A DNA stretch of 64,000 nucleotides from Bacteroidota bacterium (GCA_022567305.1 JADFHF010000010.1:31712-95711), one strand, 5' to 3'; counted from the first letter of the stretch, positions 8,306 to 18,750 are shown. Numbers and translations: made by a program. The notes: generated by a model from the sequence alone, not told the origin.

Positions 8306-9535
8306 ATGAATTTCATGGAAAAGGGAAGCTTATTTTTTCAAGGTTTTCATTCTCCTCCTACCGAAGATTGGCTATCCGTGATCGAGAAAGAACTGGGGGA
8401 TACGTTAGAGCTAGGCTCACTCAATTCCGTTATCGATGCGGGTCTCGTTCTTAAACCTTTCTATCGTCAGGAAGATATCGCTCTCGCTTATCGAGACGCA
8501 TCCACCAGAAAGGACGACTGGCTTATCGCTGATCGGATTGACATTGGAGATTCACCCGACGGCCTCGAATTTCTCGAGGACATTGAGTTAATCGAACTTT
8601 GTGGTATTTCGGCGGGGTCACTTTCGAAGACACTCCCGCATGCCGTCGCCGCGAACGTGCCCGTATTTATCAGTGGCGGAGCAGAGCTGATGGGCCTTTC
8701 TGAATCGAATCTTGAGGATTTGCCTGGATCCGTCTCGGTACTCATCGATCCGTTTAACGAAACCCTGAAAGAGACCGAGAGGGCGGAGATTTATGACTGG
8801 GCATATCAGGTTCTCCAGCAGAACACCGTGAATAAGTCACCACTTGCGATCGGCTCAGTGAACTCGAATTCTGCCATACAAAACGGAGCCGGGATCAGCA
8901 CGTCGATCGCGGTGCTTCTAGCAGGCGTGAGTGAGTGGTGTCTGGAGCTGGGAAGCAGAGGACTCGAATGCGAACCCGTCGCGAGTCAGCTTACCGTCCA
9001 GCAGTCAATTGGCAACCAATTCTATACGGAAATCGCGGGATTAAGAGCGCTTCGGATATTACTTCCGCAAGTCGTTGATGCGTATGCGGATTCAAGCTCA
9101 TCAGATACCTGTCCACACATTCACGTGACGGTTCAGAGCCAACTGGCTCGTACGTCCGACCCGTATCAGGCATTCATACCCGGGACAACGGGTGCAATCG
9201 CAGCCGTATTCGGTGAGCCAGACTCAATTTGTATTTTATCGCCGCCGTTACCCTTGGAGAGCGGCGGGAGCATGGAATCACGAAGGCTCGCAAGAAATAT
9301 TCTCCTGTTGTTGCGCCATGAAGCCTATTTGTCAAGCGTTCGAGACCCGCTGTCGGGTTCCTATTACATTGAGAAGCTGACCGATCTGCTGGCCGAACGC
9401 GCCTGGGAATTATTTGTACAAATCGAAGAACGGGGCGGACTTTCGTCTGCGCTTAAAAACAACCTGATTGCGACCTGGATCAAGACCGACCGAGCAGCGT
9501 CGGCATCGCGAAATACGGGTCCAGCCCGGACATAG
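8306..9535 (+). CDS. mutA: Methylmalonyl-CoA mutase small subunit, without cobalamin-like domain
   Basis: The small subunit forms a heterodimer with MutB, which carries the catalysis of (R)-methylmalonyl-CoA to succinyl-CoA. The 409 residues cover only the TIM-barrel part; [20 protein letters not shown] near the C-terminus parallels [20 protein letters not shown] in MutB. The C-terminal cobalamin-domain relic found in longer small subunits (about 600 residues in Propionibacterium) is absent. The substrate-binding residues seen in MutB are not conserved, as expected for a non-catalytic subunit. It starts with ATG at 8306 and precedes mutB by 22 bases, consistent with cotranslation and complex assembly. 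Confidence 0.9.
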   Translation: MNFMEKGSLFFQGFHSPPTEDWLSVIEKELGDTLELGSLNSVIDAGLVLKPFYRQEDIALAYRDASTRKDDWLIADRIDIGDSPDGLEFLEDIELIELCGISAGSLSKTLPHAVAANVPVFISGGAELMGLSESNLEDLPGSVSVLIDPFNETLKETERAEIYDWAYQVLQQNTVNKSPLAIGSVNSNSAIQNGAGISTSIAVLLAGVSEWCLELGSRGLECEPVASQLTVQQSIGNQFYTEIAGLRALRILLPQVVDAYADSSSSDTCPHIHVTVQSQLARTSDPYQAFIPGTTGAIAAVFGEPDSICILSPPLPLESGGSMESRRLARNILLLLRHEAYLSSVRDPLSGSYYIEKLTDLLAERAWELFVQIEERGGLSSALKNNLIATWIKTDRAASASRNTGPART

Positions 9536-9557
9536 CGTTAATAGACAGGGTATAGAC

Positions 9558-11693
9558 ATGAATCGGCCCTCGTTTCCATCTAAACCATCGCTTGAGCGAA
9601 TTCGGGAGTCAAACCGGGACACATGGACGACCGCCGAGTCGTTTTCTCTTATGCGAGCCTACTCGCCGAGGGCTGTGGAGAAGCTGGAGCACGTAGATTT
9701 CGCTGCTGGAATCCCTCCCTATTTGAGAGGTCCCTACGGGTCCATGTACGTCGTTCGACCATGGACCATCCGACAATACGCTGGTTTCTCAACAGCGGAA
9801 GAGTCCAATGTGTTTTATCGAAAGAACTTGAGCGCGGGTCAGACCGGACTCTCCATCGCCTTCGATCTTCCCACGCATCGAGGGTATGACTCGGATCACC
9901 CAAGAGTGGCAGGAGACATCGGTAAGGCCGGGGTTGCAATTGATTCAGTTGAGGATATGAAGATCCTGTTCGACCAAATCCCCCTCGACAAGATGTCCGT
10001 TTCCATGACCATGAACGGAGCCGTCCTTCCGATCATGGCCTTTTATATCGTGGCTGCTGAAGAGCAAGGAGTGTCGCGAGAGCACCTGAATGGAACCATT
10101 CAGAATGACGTGCTGAAGGAATTCATGGTTCGGAACACGTACATATATCCGCCGGACGCTTCCATGCGAATTGTGCGAGACGTTATTTCGTTCACTTCTA
10201 AAGAACTGCCTCAGTTCAATTCCATTTCTGTGAGCGGATATCACATGTTGGAGGCGGGAGCCTCGGCCGAGCTCGAACTGGCTTATACACTTGCAGACGG
10301 ACTGGCATATGTCCGGGCGGGATTAGAGGCCGGTCTTGATATTGATGCATTCGCACCCCGGATCTCGTTTTTCTTCGGGATCGGGATGAATCATTTTATG
10401 GAAATTGCTAAGCTGAGGGCGGCAAGAATGCTCTGGGCTGAATTGATCCGACCGTTCAATCCTCAGAATCCCAAGTCCATGGCGCTGCGGACGCATTGTC
10501 AGACTTCGGGGTGGAGCCTATCTGCCCAGGATCCTTTTAATAATATCGGACGGACTTGCCTTGAAGCACTGACAGCCGTTTTGGGGCATACCCAGTCGTT
10601 GCATACAAATGCTCTGGATGAAGCGATTGCCCTTCCAACCGATTTTTCAGCTAGAATAGCGCGCGAAACACAACTTCACCTTCGTGATCACACAGGAATA
10701 CCGAAGGCAGTCGATCCATGGGCAGGATCCTATTATCTTGAAACTCTCACGGATCTGCTGGCGGGAAAGGCACGGACCCTGATCGAAGAAGTGGAGGAAC
10801 GTGGAGGAATGGCACGCGCAATCGAGGACGGGCTGCCTAAAATGCGAATTGAGGAGGCGGCAACCAGGCGACAAGCAAGAATTGACTCAGGAAGAGATGT
10901 ACTCGTGGGTATCAATCGATACAGGCGGAGCGGCGAACCGGAGCTCCAGATTCGAAAAGTAGACGACAGATTGGTTCGCGACGCACAGATTGAGCGTCTC
11001 CGTGCGGTCAAAGCGGCGCGCGATGTGAGTGCCGTTACGGAGAGTTTGAGTCAACTTGAGCAGGCCGCCTCCGGTAATGGTTCCAATCTTCTTGAAGCGT
11101 CTATCCGTGCCGCCCAAGACCGGGCGACGCTTGGTGAAATCTCATCCGCGCTCGAAAAAGTATTCGGTCGTTATACCGCCAGTATCCGTACTTTTACGGG
11201 CGTTTATGCTTCCGAATCCGGTGATACTGAAAGAATGGGAAGAGTGCAACAATTGTCGGATGAGTTCCTTCGACTTGAGGGAAGACGTCCGCGAATTCTG
11301 GTTACGAAACTTGGACAAGATGGACACGATCGCGGCGCCAAGGTCATTGCGACTTCATTTGCCGACCTGGGATTCGATGTTGATATCGGACCACTTTTTC
11401 AGTCTCCGTCGGAGGCAGCAAAGCAGGCGATAGAAAACGACGTGCATATTCTGGGCGTTTCGAGTCTCGCAGGTGCACATGGCACACTCATTCCTGAAGT
11501 AATCAAGGAGTTGGATGGTTTCGGCCGTGGTGACATTATGGTCGTGGCTGGCGGAGTTATCCCGCGCTCTGACTATAAAGAACTTGAGGCCGCTGGTGTG
11601 GCGGCGATTTTCGGACCCGGCACGCAAATCCCGGAAGCCGCCAAAAGTTTGTTGACCATGATGCTTTCTAGAATCTCAGGCGAAACTGAATGA
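9558..11693 (+). CDS. mutB: Methylmalonyl-CoA mutase large (catalytic) subunit
   Basis: MutB uses adenosylcobalamin to interconvert methylmalonyl-CoA and succinyl-CoA, linking propionyl-CoA, odd-chain lipids and branched amino acids with the TCA cycle. The ATG at 9558 gives 711 residues, normal for the family, and begins right where the family alignment starts. The catalytic barrel shows [45 protein letters not shown] and [13 protein letters not shown]. The C-terminal B12 domain (from about residue 580) carries the base-off/His-on motif DGHDRG, with later [11 protein letters not shown] and VVAGGVIP. It is flanked by mutA and meaB, the full expected set except for an epimerase. Confidence 0.97.
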   Translation: MNRPSFPSKPSLERIRESNRDTWTTAESFSLMRAYSPRAVEKLEHVDFAAGIPPYLRGPYGSMYVVRPWTIRQYAGFSTAEESNVFYRKNLSAGQTGLSIAFDLPTHRGYDSDHPRVAGDIGKAGVAIDSVEDMKILFDQIPLDKMSVSMTMNGAVLPIMAFYIVAAEEQGVSREHLNGTIQNDVLKEFMVRNTYIYPPDASMRIVRDVISFTSKELPQFNSISVSGYHMLEAGASAELELAYTLADGLAYVRAGLEAGLDIDAFAPRISFFFGIGMNHFMEIAKLRAARMLWAELIRPFNPQNPKSMALRTHCQTSGWSLSAQDPFNNIGRTCLEALTAVLGHTQSLHTNALDEAIALPTDFSARIARETQLHLRDHTGIPKAVDPWAGSYYLETLTDLLAGKARTLIEEVEERGGMARAIEDGLPKMRIEEAATRRQARIDSGRDVLVGINRYRRSGEPELQIRKVDDRLVRDAQIERLRAVKAARDVSAVTESLSQLEQAASGNGSNLLEASIRAAQDRATLGEISSALEKVFGRYTASIRTFTGVYASESGDTERMGRVQQLSDEFLRLEGRRPRILVTKLGQDGHDRGAKVIATSFADLGFDVDIGPLFQSPSEAAKQAIENDVHILGVSSLAGAHGTLIPEVIKELDGFGRGDIMVVAGGVIPRSDYKELEAAGVAAIFGPGTQIPEAAKSLLTMMLSRISGETE

Positions 11694-11733
11694 GTCGTCA
11701 CTTTTATTCGATTCGGACCGATTGGATTGAAGC

Positions 11734-11748
11734 GTCAGACATTCTGAC
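11734..11748 (+). promoter_or_regulatory. Small perfect hairpin just before the meaB start
   Basis: GTCAGA (11734-11739) and TCTGAC (11743-11748) form a 6-bp stem with a 3-base loop, ending three bases before the first possible meaB ATG at 11752. It could affect ribosome access to meaB after mutB; there is no T run, so it is not a terminator. Function is inference. Confidence 0.35.
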
Positions 11749-11751
11749 TGA

Positions 11752-12744
11752 ATGTTGATGAACGTACCTGCCGAGCTGTTTGAAAAACTCCTGGAGGGTG
11801 ACCGAGTCGCTCTTGCTCGCTCAATCACGTTGGTTGAAAGCAAACGGCCCGAGGATTACTTGGCCAAGCAGGAGCTAATCGAGCTGTGCAGCGGCAAGAA
11901 AACATCGTCGGTCCGGATCGGAATATCCGGACTTCCCGGCGCAGGCAAAAGCACGTTTATCGAGCAACTCGGCCTGTATCTGGTCCGTTCGGGATTGCGC
12001 GTGGCTGTCCTGGCTGTCGACCCCTCCAGCGAACGCACTGGAGGGAGCATTTTGGGTGACAAAACGAGGATGGAAGTGCTTGCCACGGAGGAAAACGCAT
12101 ACATACGCCCCTCCCCTAATTCCGGAATTCTGGGCGGCGTGGCGGAGATGACAAGAGAAGCAATTATTGTTTGCGAAGCGGCGGGATACGACGTCGTTTT
12201 GGTTGAGACGGTGGGAGTCGGTCAGTCGGAATTTGGTGTTCATAGCATGACCGATTTCTTTCTTATCCTCACAATTTCGGGTGCGGGAGACGTTCTTCAG
12301 GGTATCAAACGCGGTATCATGGAAATGACAGATGCGGTAGTCGTCAACAAGGCAGACGGCGATCGTATTGACGCAGCGCGGATAGCGGCTTCTGACATCA
12401 AAAGTGCGCTTCGTCTTTCGACCGGAGGCTCTGTGACGCCAAAGATTCCTGTGATGACCCTATCGTCTCTTTCACAGGACGGGTTCGACGACGTTTGGAA
12501 GATGATTCAGGAGCACGTTGAACTCGCCCGAACGACGGGTGCGTTCGATGTAAGACGGTCGAATCAGATGAATTCATGGTTCGAGAATGCCGTCCAATTC
12601 CTGCTTCGTTCCAGGCTCGAAAACGACGAGAAGCTGACGGAACTAAGAGACCGGCTGCTTGAGGATATCGAAATGGGGCGCGTGCATCCCATAGCCGGTG
12701 CCAACTCATACGTTGATGCTCTTACTGGCGAAGCTTCCGACTAA
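11752..12744 (+). CDS. meaB: MeaB/ArgK-type G-protein chaperone of methylmalonyl-CoA mutase
   Basis: MeaB is a GTPase that protects methylmalonyl-CoA mutase and gates delivery of adenosylcobalamin. The protein has 330 residues from ATG at 11752 (a second ATG two codons later is equally possible). It shows Walker A GISGLPGAGKSTFIEQL near residue 58, LAVDPSSERTGGSILGDKTR near 92, VETVGVGQSE (G3) near 155 and NKADGDRID (G4) near 198. The family was earlier labelled LAO/AO transport kinase (ArgK). It follows mutB on the same strand, and its TAA overlaps the TAG of the convergent gltX by two bases. Confidence 0.95.
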   Translation: MLMNVPAELFEKLLEGDRVALARSITLVESKRPEDYLAKQELIELCSGKKTSSVRIGISGLPGAGKSTFIEQLGLYLVRSGLRVAVLAVDPSSERTGGSILGDKTRMEVLATEENAYIRPSPNSGILGGVAEMTREAIIVCEAAGYDVVLVETVGVGQSEFGVHSMTDFFLILTISGAGDVLQGIKRGIMEMTDAVVVNKADGDRIDAARIAASDIKSALRLSTGGSVTPKIPVMTLSSLSQDGFDDVWKMIQEHVELARTTGAFDVRRSNQMNSWFENAVQFLLRSRLENDEKLTELRDRLLEDIEMGRVHPIAGANSYVDALTGEASD

Positions 12745-14216
12745 CCGAGGATCTCTGCGGCCGCGCGCAACCGGCGGATGGTCGTCTCTTTGCCGAGCAC
12801 TTCGAGCAGGTCGAAGAGTCCCGGTCCGAATCCTACACCACTGGTTGCCAGTCTCACGGAATGGATAATTCTCCCGGCTCCAGCTTCTCGCTCTTCAGCG
12901 AGCTCGCGAAGCGCGATTTCGATCGTGGTTGCATCGAACGGTTCTAGTGGGTCGAGCTTCTCCGAAAACAACAATATGAGATCTGACGAGTCCTCCTTCC
13001 ACCTCTTCTTTTTCGTCTTGTCGTCGTAGGACGTCGGGTCCTGGAAAAAATACATCGCTTCTACGAGGTCCGATGGGATGCTGATTCTCTCCTTCATGAC
13101 TTCAACCACTCGTTCGAGGTACTCATCGGACGGCTCGATTCCGGATTCCGCTAAGAGCGGTTTGACATCCGTTGCAATACTCTGGGCTGACCGCTGCCTC
13201 AGATACTGCTCGTTATACCACTGCAGTTTATTCAGATCGAATTGCACACCCGACTGACCCACACGCTCAAGTGAGAAAGTTTCTATCAGACCTTCCATGG
13301 AGAAAAGCTCTCTCTCGTCTCCGGGGTTCCACCCTAACAGCGCCAGAAAATTTATGAGGGCTCCGCTTTCGTATCCAGCGGAGCGGTACTCGTTCACAAA
13401 AACTGGAATTCCTGCTCTCTCAGAGCTTCTTTTTGACAACTTCCCTCCTGTGGGACTCAGAATAAGTGGAAGGTGGGCCAGTTTTGGCGGATCCCATCCG
13501 AGCGCTTCATACAATAGAATATGTTTGGGTGTCGATGGGAGCCATTCTTCCCCTCGAATGACGTGTGACACCCCCATCATATGGTCGTCCACAATATTAG
13601 CGAGGTGATACGTCGGATGACCGTCTGACTTCATCAATATCTGGTCGTCCACGTTCTCCGTTGCAAACGCTATATCGCCACGTATCAGGTCGGTAAACGA
13701 AACGGTCTCGCCCGGAGTCACGTTTAACCGGATGACATGAGGGTGGGCCGATGCCAGACGAGAAGACACGTCCTCTTCGCTTAGAGAAAACGAGTTCTGC
13801 ATATGTTCGCGGGTGGAGCTCCCGTACCTCGGATTCGGATTCTCCTCGGTTGCAAAGCGCTCTCTCATCCCTGCTAACTCCTCTTCGGTGTCGAACGCGA
13901 TATAGGCGTGCCCACTTTCTACAAGCTTTTCTGCGATCTCGCTGTAGATATCTGATCTCTCAGACTGGCGATACGGGCCAACCCCTCCATCTCGCCCCGG
14001 GCCCTCATCGTATTCGATACCGGCCCATTGTAGCGATGCAATGATATCCTCTTCCGCATCGTCCACAAATCTCTTTTGATCTGTGTCCTCAATTCGCAGG
14101 ATCACCGTGCCATCGTGCTTCCTGGCAAACAGATAGTTGTACAATGCCGTTCGCAACCCTCCAATATGGAGATAGCCGGTCGGGCTGGGAGCGAAACGGA
14201 CGCGAACTGGGTTCAA
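12741..14216 (-). CDS. gltX: Glutamyl-tRNA synthetase
   Basis: GltX charges tRNA-Glu (and in some bacteria tRNA-Gln) with glutamate. The 491-residue class I synthetase has the HIGH-type motif PSPTGYLHIGGLRTALYN at residues 9-26 and the KMSKS-type motif as KLSKRSS near residue 264, with IEDTDQKRF and VIRGEEWLPSTPKH between them. The C-terminal helical anticodon-binding region ends in LRAAAEILG. The start is ATG at 14214-14216. Its stop overlaps that of meaB. Whether it is discriminating or non-discriminating cannot be judged here. Confidence 0.96.
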   Translation of the reverse strand: MNPVRVRFAPSPTGYLHIGGLRTALYNYLFARKHDGTVILRIEDTDQKRFVDDAEEDIIASLQWAGIEYDEGPGRDGGVGPYRQSERSDIYSEIAEKLVESGHAYIAFDTEEELAGMRERFATEENPNPRYGSSTREHMQNSFSLSEEDVSSRLASAHPHVIRLNVTPGETVSFTDLIRGDIAFATENVDDQILMKSDGHPTYHLANIVDDHMMGVSHVIRGEEWLPSTPKHILLYEALGWDPPKLAHLPLILSPTGGKLSKRSSERAGIPVFVNEYRSAGYESGALINFLALLGWNPGDERELFSMEGLIETFSLERVGQSGVQFDLNKLQWYNEQYLRQRSAQSIATDVKPLLAESGIEPSDEYLERVVEVMKERISIPSDLVEAMYFFQDPTSYDDKTKKKRWKEDSSDLILLFSEKLDPLEPFDATTIEIALRELAEEREAGAGRIIHSVRLATSGVGFGPGLFDLLEVLGKETTIRRLRAAAEILG

Positions 14217-14352
14217 TGGACAACCGGAGCTAGTTGGAGTCGAAATCAGTCAGGCAAATTAATTCAAGATTTTTAAATCTGTCCTACTCGACTCCATTTT
14301 GGCGTGAATGAGTTGATAATAATGAAGAAGGGCTTTCGGAAACGGGATAGTA

Positions 14353-14387
14353 ATAAAGGGGACTCAAAATGAGCTCTCCTTTAAAGG
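14353..14387 (-). terminator. Possible terminator after the sigma/anti-sigma operon
   Basis: On the minus strand an AAAGGAGAGCTC arm faces GAGTCCCCTTT over an ATTTT loop, with TTTATT following, about 25 bases after the anti-sigma stop. The stem has mismatches and the T run is short, so the call is tentative. Confidence 0.4.
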
Positions 14388-14410
14388 TGACGGCCCCGTT
14401 TCTTATCTAC

Positions 14411-14965
14411 TTAGAACGTCTCTCTAGGGACTTGTGAATCGGCTCGAGTGGCTTCTACGGTGATGCCATCGACCCAGTGATAGATGGGCGACTCGATGAC
14501 TACCAAGTCAGTCGGTTCGAACTGTACACGTTCGACTTCAAATTGAATCAACGCCGTTGCATAATCCGTCCGGGCGGGCATCGGGACAAGAAGTCCTATC
14601 AAAAATACGATGCTAGCCAGAGCCAGGGCTGATCGAAGAGAGATAGATCGCCTCGAATTCCACAACGGTTTTCGATCCTCTTCACGGTCAACCTGTTCCG
14701 TTCTGGTCTTCAGCTGCGCCAAGCGCTCAAAGAAAACGTCATCGGCTGCAGGCGGATAGGCCAAGTACTCCTGTCGACTCATTCGCCGAAACGCCAGTAC
14801 GGATTCCATCAACCGGCGGCAGCCTTCGCAATCTGCCATATGTTCGAACAGTTCTGGCTGAACATCGAGCGAGAGTTCGCCGTCCAGATACCGATGCAGG
14901 ACATCACTGCCGTCCAGCGAGCATGCTGCTCCTTGGGTGTCTGATGTATTGGGATTGTCGGGCAT
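14411..14965 (-). CDS. Anti-sigma factor with N-terminal zinc-binding domain and one membrane helix
   Basis: This 184-residue protein (ATG at 14963-14965; a TTG two codons upstream is possible) lies six bases after the stop of the ECF sigma gene. The N-terminal region has HRYLDGEL and HMADCEGC, the HxxxCxxC pattern of zinc-finger anti-sigma factors. Near residue 105 a hydrophobic stretch (ALASIVFLIGLLVP) is a likely membrane helix, leaving about 60 residues outside the cytoplasm. It most likely holds the sigma factor inactive until an envelope or redox signal. The signal is unknown. Confidence 0.85.
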   Translation of the reverse strand: MPDNPNTSDTQGAACSLDGSDVLHRYLDGELSLDVQPELFEHMADCEGCRRLMESVLAFRRMSRQEYLAYPPAADDVFFERLAQLKTRTEQVDREEDRKPLWNSRRSISLRSALALASIVFLIGLLVPMPARTDYATALIQFEVERVQFEPTDLVVIESPIYHWVDGITVEATRADSQVPRETF

Positions 14966-14971
14966 GATCAA

Positions 14972-15574
14972 TTAATTCTGTTGACGGAGTACGGCAACTT
15001 TTTTGCCGCGGTCCTTTTCCACCGCACTGGGATATTCCAACACCCACATGGGCTCCATCACTTTTCCCAACTTTCTGCGAGCTTTGAACAATCTGGATTT
15101 CACGGCTGAAATTGAACTTCGAGTTACGGCTGCGATTTCTTCATACGTCAGATTCTGATACTCCCGAAGGATGAGCACCTCTCTATATTCGGGTTTTAGT
15201 GACTGAATAAACTGGGTTACGAAACGCACCTGTTCATTTTTCTCCATTTTCGAATAGGGTGTCTCCATGGCAGGAAGAGAAGACTCAAGGTTGACGTCAA
15301 ACCCAGTGTGTCTCTTGGATCTTCGGAGCGAATTCAGACACTGATTGCGAGCGATCGTAAACAACCAAGATTTGAAGGAACTGGATTTCAGAAGCCGATC
15401 CCGATTCTCATAAATCCGAAGAAAGGTCTCTTGCGTAACATCCTGAGCCTGCTCGGAATCAACGAGCATTTTGCAACAGAAAGCGTATACCGCCCCCTTG
15501 TATCGATTGTAGATACCAACAAAAGCAAACTCGTCGCCGGCCTGAAACGCTTCAATAAGAGCGTAGTCCTTCAT
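14972..15574 (-). CDS. ECF-type (sigma-70 group 4) RNA polymerase sigma factor
   Basis: The 200-residue protein has sigma region 2 at about residues 15-80 (YNRYKGAVYAFC, DVTQETFLRIYEN, KSWLFTIARNQCLN) and region 4 at about 120-175 (LKPEYREVLILREYQNLTYEEIA split across two helices, then AVKSRLFKARRKL). There is no region 3, as is standard for ECF sigmas. It is cotranscribed with the anti-sigma gene and is divergent, across about 180 bases, from a run of periplasmic foldase genes, which suggests an envelope-stress role like that of RpoE. That role is inference. Confidence 0.92.
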   Translation of the reverse strand: MKDYALIEAFQAGDEFAFVGIYNRYKGAVYAFCCKMLVDSEQAQDVTQETFLRIYENRDRLLKSSSFKSWLFTIARNQCLNSLRRSKRHTGFDVNLESSLPAMETPYSKMEKNEQVRFVTQFIQSLKPEYREVLILREYQNLTYEEIAAVTRSSISAVKSRLFKARRKLGKVMEPMWVLEYPSAVEKDRGKKVAVLRQQN

Positions 15575-15752
15575 GAACTGAAAACGGGCTGGATCCAGAT
15601 TTTATTGCGTATTCCAGCTTCAAGACCTTTTGTATATATGAAAGTTGCCGTTGGTGTCATTTTATTCGTACAAGGAACCAGAGGTTGCATGCCTGCGTGA
15701 ATGGACCGCTTTTTCAAATCCGACCGAATCCATACTCGGGACTCAAACAATA

Positions 15753-17813
15753 ATGGTGAATTATCAGTTTACCCGCTCCATTAACGTGTCTTTACTCCTT
15801 GGGCTGTCGGGCCTCGCGTTTCTGGTTTCTTTGAGCTGTTCGTCCGTCAATCGGCAAGGACCAAAGGTCGCTCCGATTTCCGACGAAACCGCGGTTGCTA
15901 CGATCGCTGGGAATCCAATTACCCTTTTGGAATTAAGTAGAGAGTATAAGAGAACAGCGGTTCTTGATTCAGATCCGGAGAGCGACAGCCTTGCCGCATA
16001 TCGGGATTTCCTTGAGCGTTACGTCGACTTCAAATTGAAAGTCCTCGAGGCCAGAGAAGCGGGATACCATACGCTCGACGACTTTAAGTCTGAGATTGGC
16101 GGATATAGAAATCAGCTCGCCAGACCCTACATCCTAAAGGAAGAAGTGACCGATCCCCTTATCCGGCTGATCTACGCACGCCGTCAAGAGATGGTAGAGG
16201 CAAGTCATATTCTCATCAGACTAGGGCCTTCGGTAACACCCGCGGATACACTTGCCGCGTACGAACGACTGTACGCTATCAAAGACTCCGTTGCACTCGG
16301 CTATGATTTCGGGGAGATGGCGCTGCGCCATTCAGAAGACCCGTCTGCTAGGGGTGCGAAGGGATCTTCCGGATATCGCGGATATCTTGGCGCATTCGGT
16401 GGAGGCCGGATGGTCGATGAATTTGAGGATATGGCATACACCACGCCAATTGACAGCGTCTCAGAACTATTCCGGACCCAATTTGGATATCATCTGCTCA
16501 AGATTCATGCGAAGAAGCCTTTGCCCGGTGATATTCTTTTGGCGCATATTATGATTCAGGTTTCAGACGGGACCGCTGAGGACACAACGGCTGCGCTCGA
16601 TAAAATGAGTGAGATCAAGCGTAAGATCGCAGCAGGAGAAGATTTTGCCGATCTGGCTTCCGAGTATTCTAATGACAGAGGAAGCGCCTCAAATGGAGGA
16701 GAGTTGCAACGGATGTCATTCGATGGTGGTCTTCCCGTCAACATCCGTGATAAAGCGTATACAATGGCCGTCGGGGAGATCTCAGATGTCATCGAAACCC
16801 AATTCGGCTTTCATCTTATTCGCGTTCTTGAACGGTACCCTCCAGAATCATACGAAGACGCTCGAGAGCGACTCCGCGGAACCATTTCTCGGCTTCCTCG
16901 AGCTCGAAAAGCGGAAAAAGCGTTTGCAAGACAAAAGCGAATGGACCTTGGGGCGCGAGTAGACTCCCTTCGAATTGAGATATGGTTCGATGAATTAGGT
17001 GCAGATTCCTTGCTGATGAGTCTCTCCGCCGAACCGTATTCGGCAACAGACCCGGATACGCCCATCGCCTGGATGGGGGATTCTACGTATACCGTGGGGC
17101 AGTTGGCGGCTCATGTAAAACAAAACAGAATATCTGGAGCATCCAGCCCGTCCGATTCTTTCTGGCAATCCATGGATGATTTTCTCGATACACAAGCTCT
17201 TGAATATGAGATCGCAGCGCTGGAGGAGCGGGACCCTGCCTTTGCTCGAACGATGAACGAGTTCAGAGACGGCTTGATCTTGTTCAGATTAATGGAAGAC
17301 TCGGTCTGGACCGCAGCCTCCGTTGATTCGGTTGGACTTGAGGCGTTCTATCATCCTCGAGCGGATTCATATCGATTCCCAGATCGTTCCCGCATCATCA
17401 CAATCGCACACTCTTCGGATTCACTTCTTCAAAAAATCGTTGCAGAACTTCGTACAGGTATGTCAATTTCATCGTTCACAGCGACGGTACAGGCTGATTC
17501 GTTGTCTCGGGTTCGCATCGACACGACCATGATCGAAGGGCCGTCTAACTCGATTTTTGACGAGGCGTTGAGCCAGAACCCTGGTGAGGTCACTGATTCC
17601 CAACCCTACAACAACGGATTTCTCGCCTTGTACAACGACGGTATCGAGCCGGCTCGTGAGAAGACGTTCTCCGAAGCCCGCGCCCAAGCTGTCAACGACT
17701 TTCAAGACGTTTTGGAAAAGACGCTGATCGCCCGCCTGCGAAAGAAATATCAAGTCGTACTCTATCCTGATCGTCTTCAGTACCTTTTAGAATCCAACTC
17801 TGTTGATCGTTAG
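15753..17813 (+). CDS. Parvulin-type peptidyl-prolyl isomerase with two PPIase domains (probable lipoprotein)
   Basis: The ATG at 15753 gives 686 residues beginning with a signal sequence (SLLLGLSGLAFLVSLSC) that ends at a Cys; the lipobox is imperfect, with Ser at -3. Two parvulin domains lie at about 150-252 (EASHILIRL to FGYHLLKIHA) and 260-360 (LAHIMIQVSD, GSASNGGELQRM, TQFGFHLIRV). The remaining C-terminal 320 residues are not a family I recognise but look helical and periplasmic. The protein should assist folding or transit of outer-membrane proteins in the periplasm. It is the first of three such genes in a row, with the next starting 56 bases after its stop. The frame is open 36 codons upstream, but that part does not look like a signal peptide. 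Confidence 0.87.
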   Translation: MVNYQFTRSINVSLLLGLSGLAFLVSLSCSSVNRQGPKVAPISDETAVATIAGNPITLLELSREYKRTAVLDSDPESDSLAAYRDFLERYVDFKLKVLEAREAGYHTLDDFKSEIGGYRNQLARPYILKEEVTDPLIRLIYARRQEMVEASHILIRLGPSVTPADTLAAYERLYAIKDSVALGYDFGEMALRHSEDPSARGAKGSSGYRGYLGAFGGGRMVDEFEDMAYTTPIDSVSELFRTQFGYHLLKIHAKKPLPGDILLAHIMIQVSDGTAEDTTAALDKMSEIKRKIAAGEDFADLASEYSNDRGSASNGGELQRMSFDGGLPVNIRDKAYTMAVGEISDVIETQFGFHLIRVLERYPPESYEDARERLRGTISRLPRARKAEKAFARQKRMDLGARVDSLRIEIWFDELGADSLLMSLSAEPYSATDPDTPIAWMGDSTYTVGQLAAHVKQNRISGASSPSDSFWQSMDDFLDTQALEYEIAALEERDPAFARTMNEFRDGLILFRLMEDSVWTAASVDSVGLEAFYHPRADSYRFPDRSRIITIAHSSDSLLQKIVAELRTGMSISSFTATVQADSLSRVRIDTTMIEGPSNSIFDEALSQNPGEVTDSQPYNNGFLALYNDGIEPAREKTFSEARAQAVNDFQDVLEKTLIARLRKKYQVVLYPDRLQYLLESNSVDR

Positions 17814-17868
17814 CCAATTCGATGGCCCGAATCGTTCAATCAGCGGCGCGCAAATAGTGACTTTTGAG

Positions 17869-18750
17869 ATGATTCTTCCGCGTGATTCCATCCTAGTACG
17901 CACCCTCAATCTTGCTCGGATTTTCGTCCTTGCGTTCGTTCTTGCCGGGTGCGGCCCGGAAAGTTCGGAAGTTGACTATGTCGCCCGACTTGGTGATCGA
18001 TATTTGACGCGTGAGGACCTGGATTCGGCGCTTGAATCACTTACGGTGCTTCAAGACTCGGCGGAAGCAGCAGAACAGATCATGGAACAGTGGATAACGG
18101 ATGAGTTGCTGTTCCGAGAGGCTGTTCGTCGTGGATTGCGAAACCAGGAAGGGGTCCAGAGTCTTCTTCTCGAAAATGAACGCTCTGTGCTGGTCAGCGC
18201 GCTGCTGACTGAACTGTATAAGGAGGAGGATTCGACGCCGGACGATCAGGATCTACTCACCTACTACGAGCAGAATAAAGACCAACTGAAACTGACTGAA
18301 CCCTTCGTAAAGATCAGATACCTGGTTACTGAATCTGCTGACTCAGCGATGAGTGCCGTCGAATTGATGGAAGGAATAGAGAGCTCCCCCAACCCTGATT
18401 CAGCATGGAAGGCCGTTGCAAATAGATTTACGGAAGATCCGGATGGCACCACTACGCTTTCAGCATCGTTCTACCCTGAAACCAGGTTACTGTCTTCAAT
18501 TCCAGGGCTCAACACGGCCGTTCAGAGACTGGCTCCAGGTCAAATATTATCTCCATTCGAGCTCGACTCCCGGTATCACATTGTTCAGTTGGTTGAGCGA
18601 ATACCCGTTGGAACCACTCCCGAGGTTGCCCTTCTGGAAGATCAATTACGGGCTCGTATCGCGATTGAGAACAGGAAACAGTTGTATGCACGACAGGTTC
18701 AACGGCTGCGAAACGAAGCGCTTGCACGAGAAGAACTGGATATTAAATAG
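17869..18750 (+). CDS. Periplasmic lipoprotein, SurA/parvulin-related foldase
   Basis: The ATG at 17869 gives 293 residues with a clear lipoprotein signal: LARIFVLAFVLAGC, lipobox LAGC. After the Cys come an N-terminal helical region (YVARLGDRYLTREDLDSAL) typical of SurA/PrsA-type proteins and a C-terminal region with SPFELDSRYHIVQLVERIP, the end of a parvulin domain. The middle of the PPIase domain is poorly conserved, and the GGxL-type motif of active parvulins is not visible, so it may be a chaperone without isomerase activity. It sits between two clearer PPIase genes on the same strand. Earlier TTG and GTG starts in frame would put the signal peptide too far inside. Confidence 0.78.
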   Translation: MILPRDSILVRTLNLARIFVLAFVLAGCGPESSEVDYVARLGDRYLTREDLDSALESLTVLQDSAEAAEQIMEQWITDELLFREAVRRGLRNQEGVQSLLLENERSVLVSALLTELYKEEDSTPDDQDLLTYYEQNKDQLKLTEPFVKIRYLVTESADSAMSAVELMEGIESSPNPDSAWKAVANRFTEDPDGTTTLSASFYPETRLLSSIPGLNTAVQRLAPGQILSPFELDSRYHIVQLVERIPVGTTPEVALLEDQLRARIAIENRKQLYARQVQRLRNEALAREELDIK

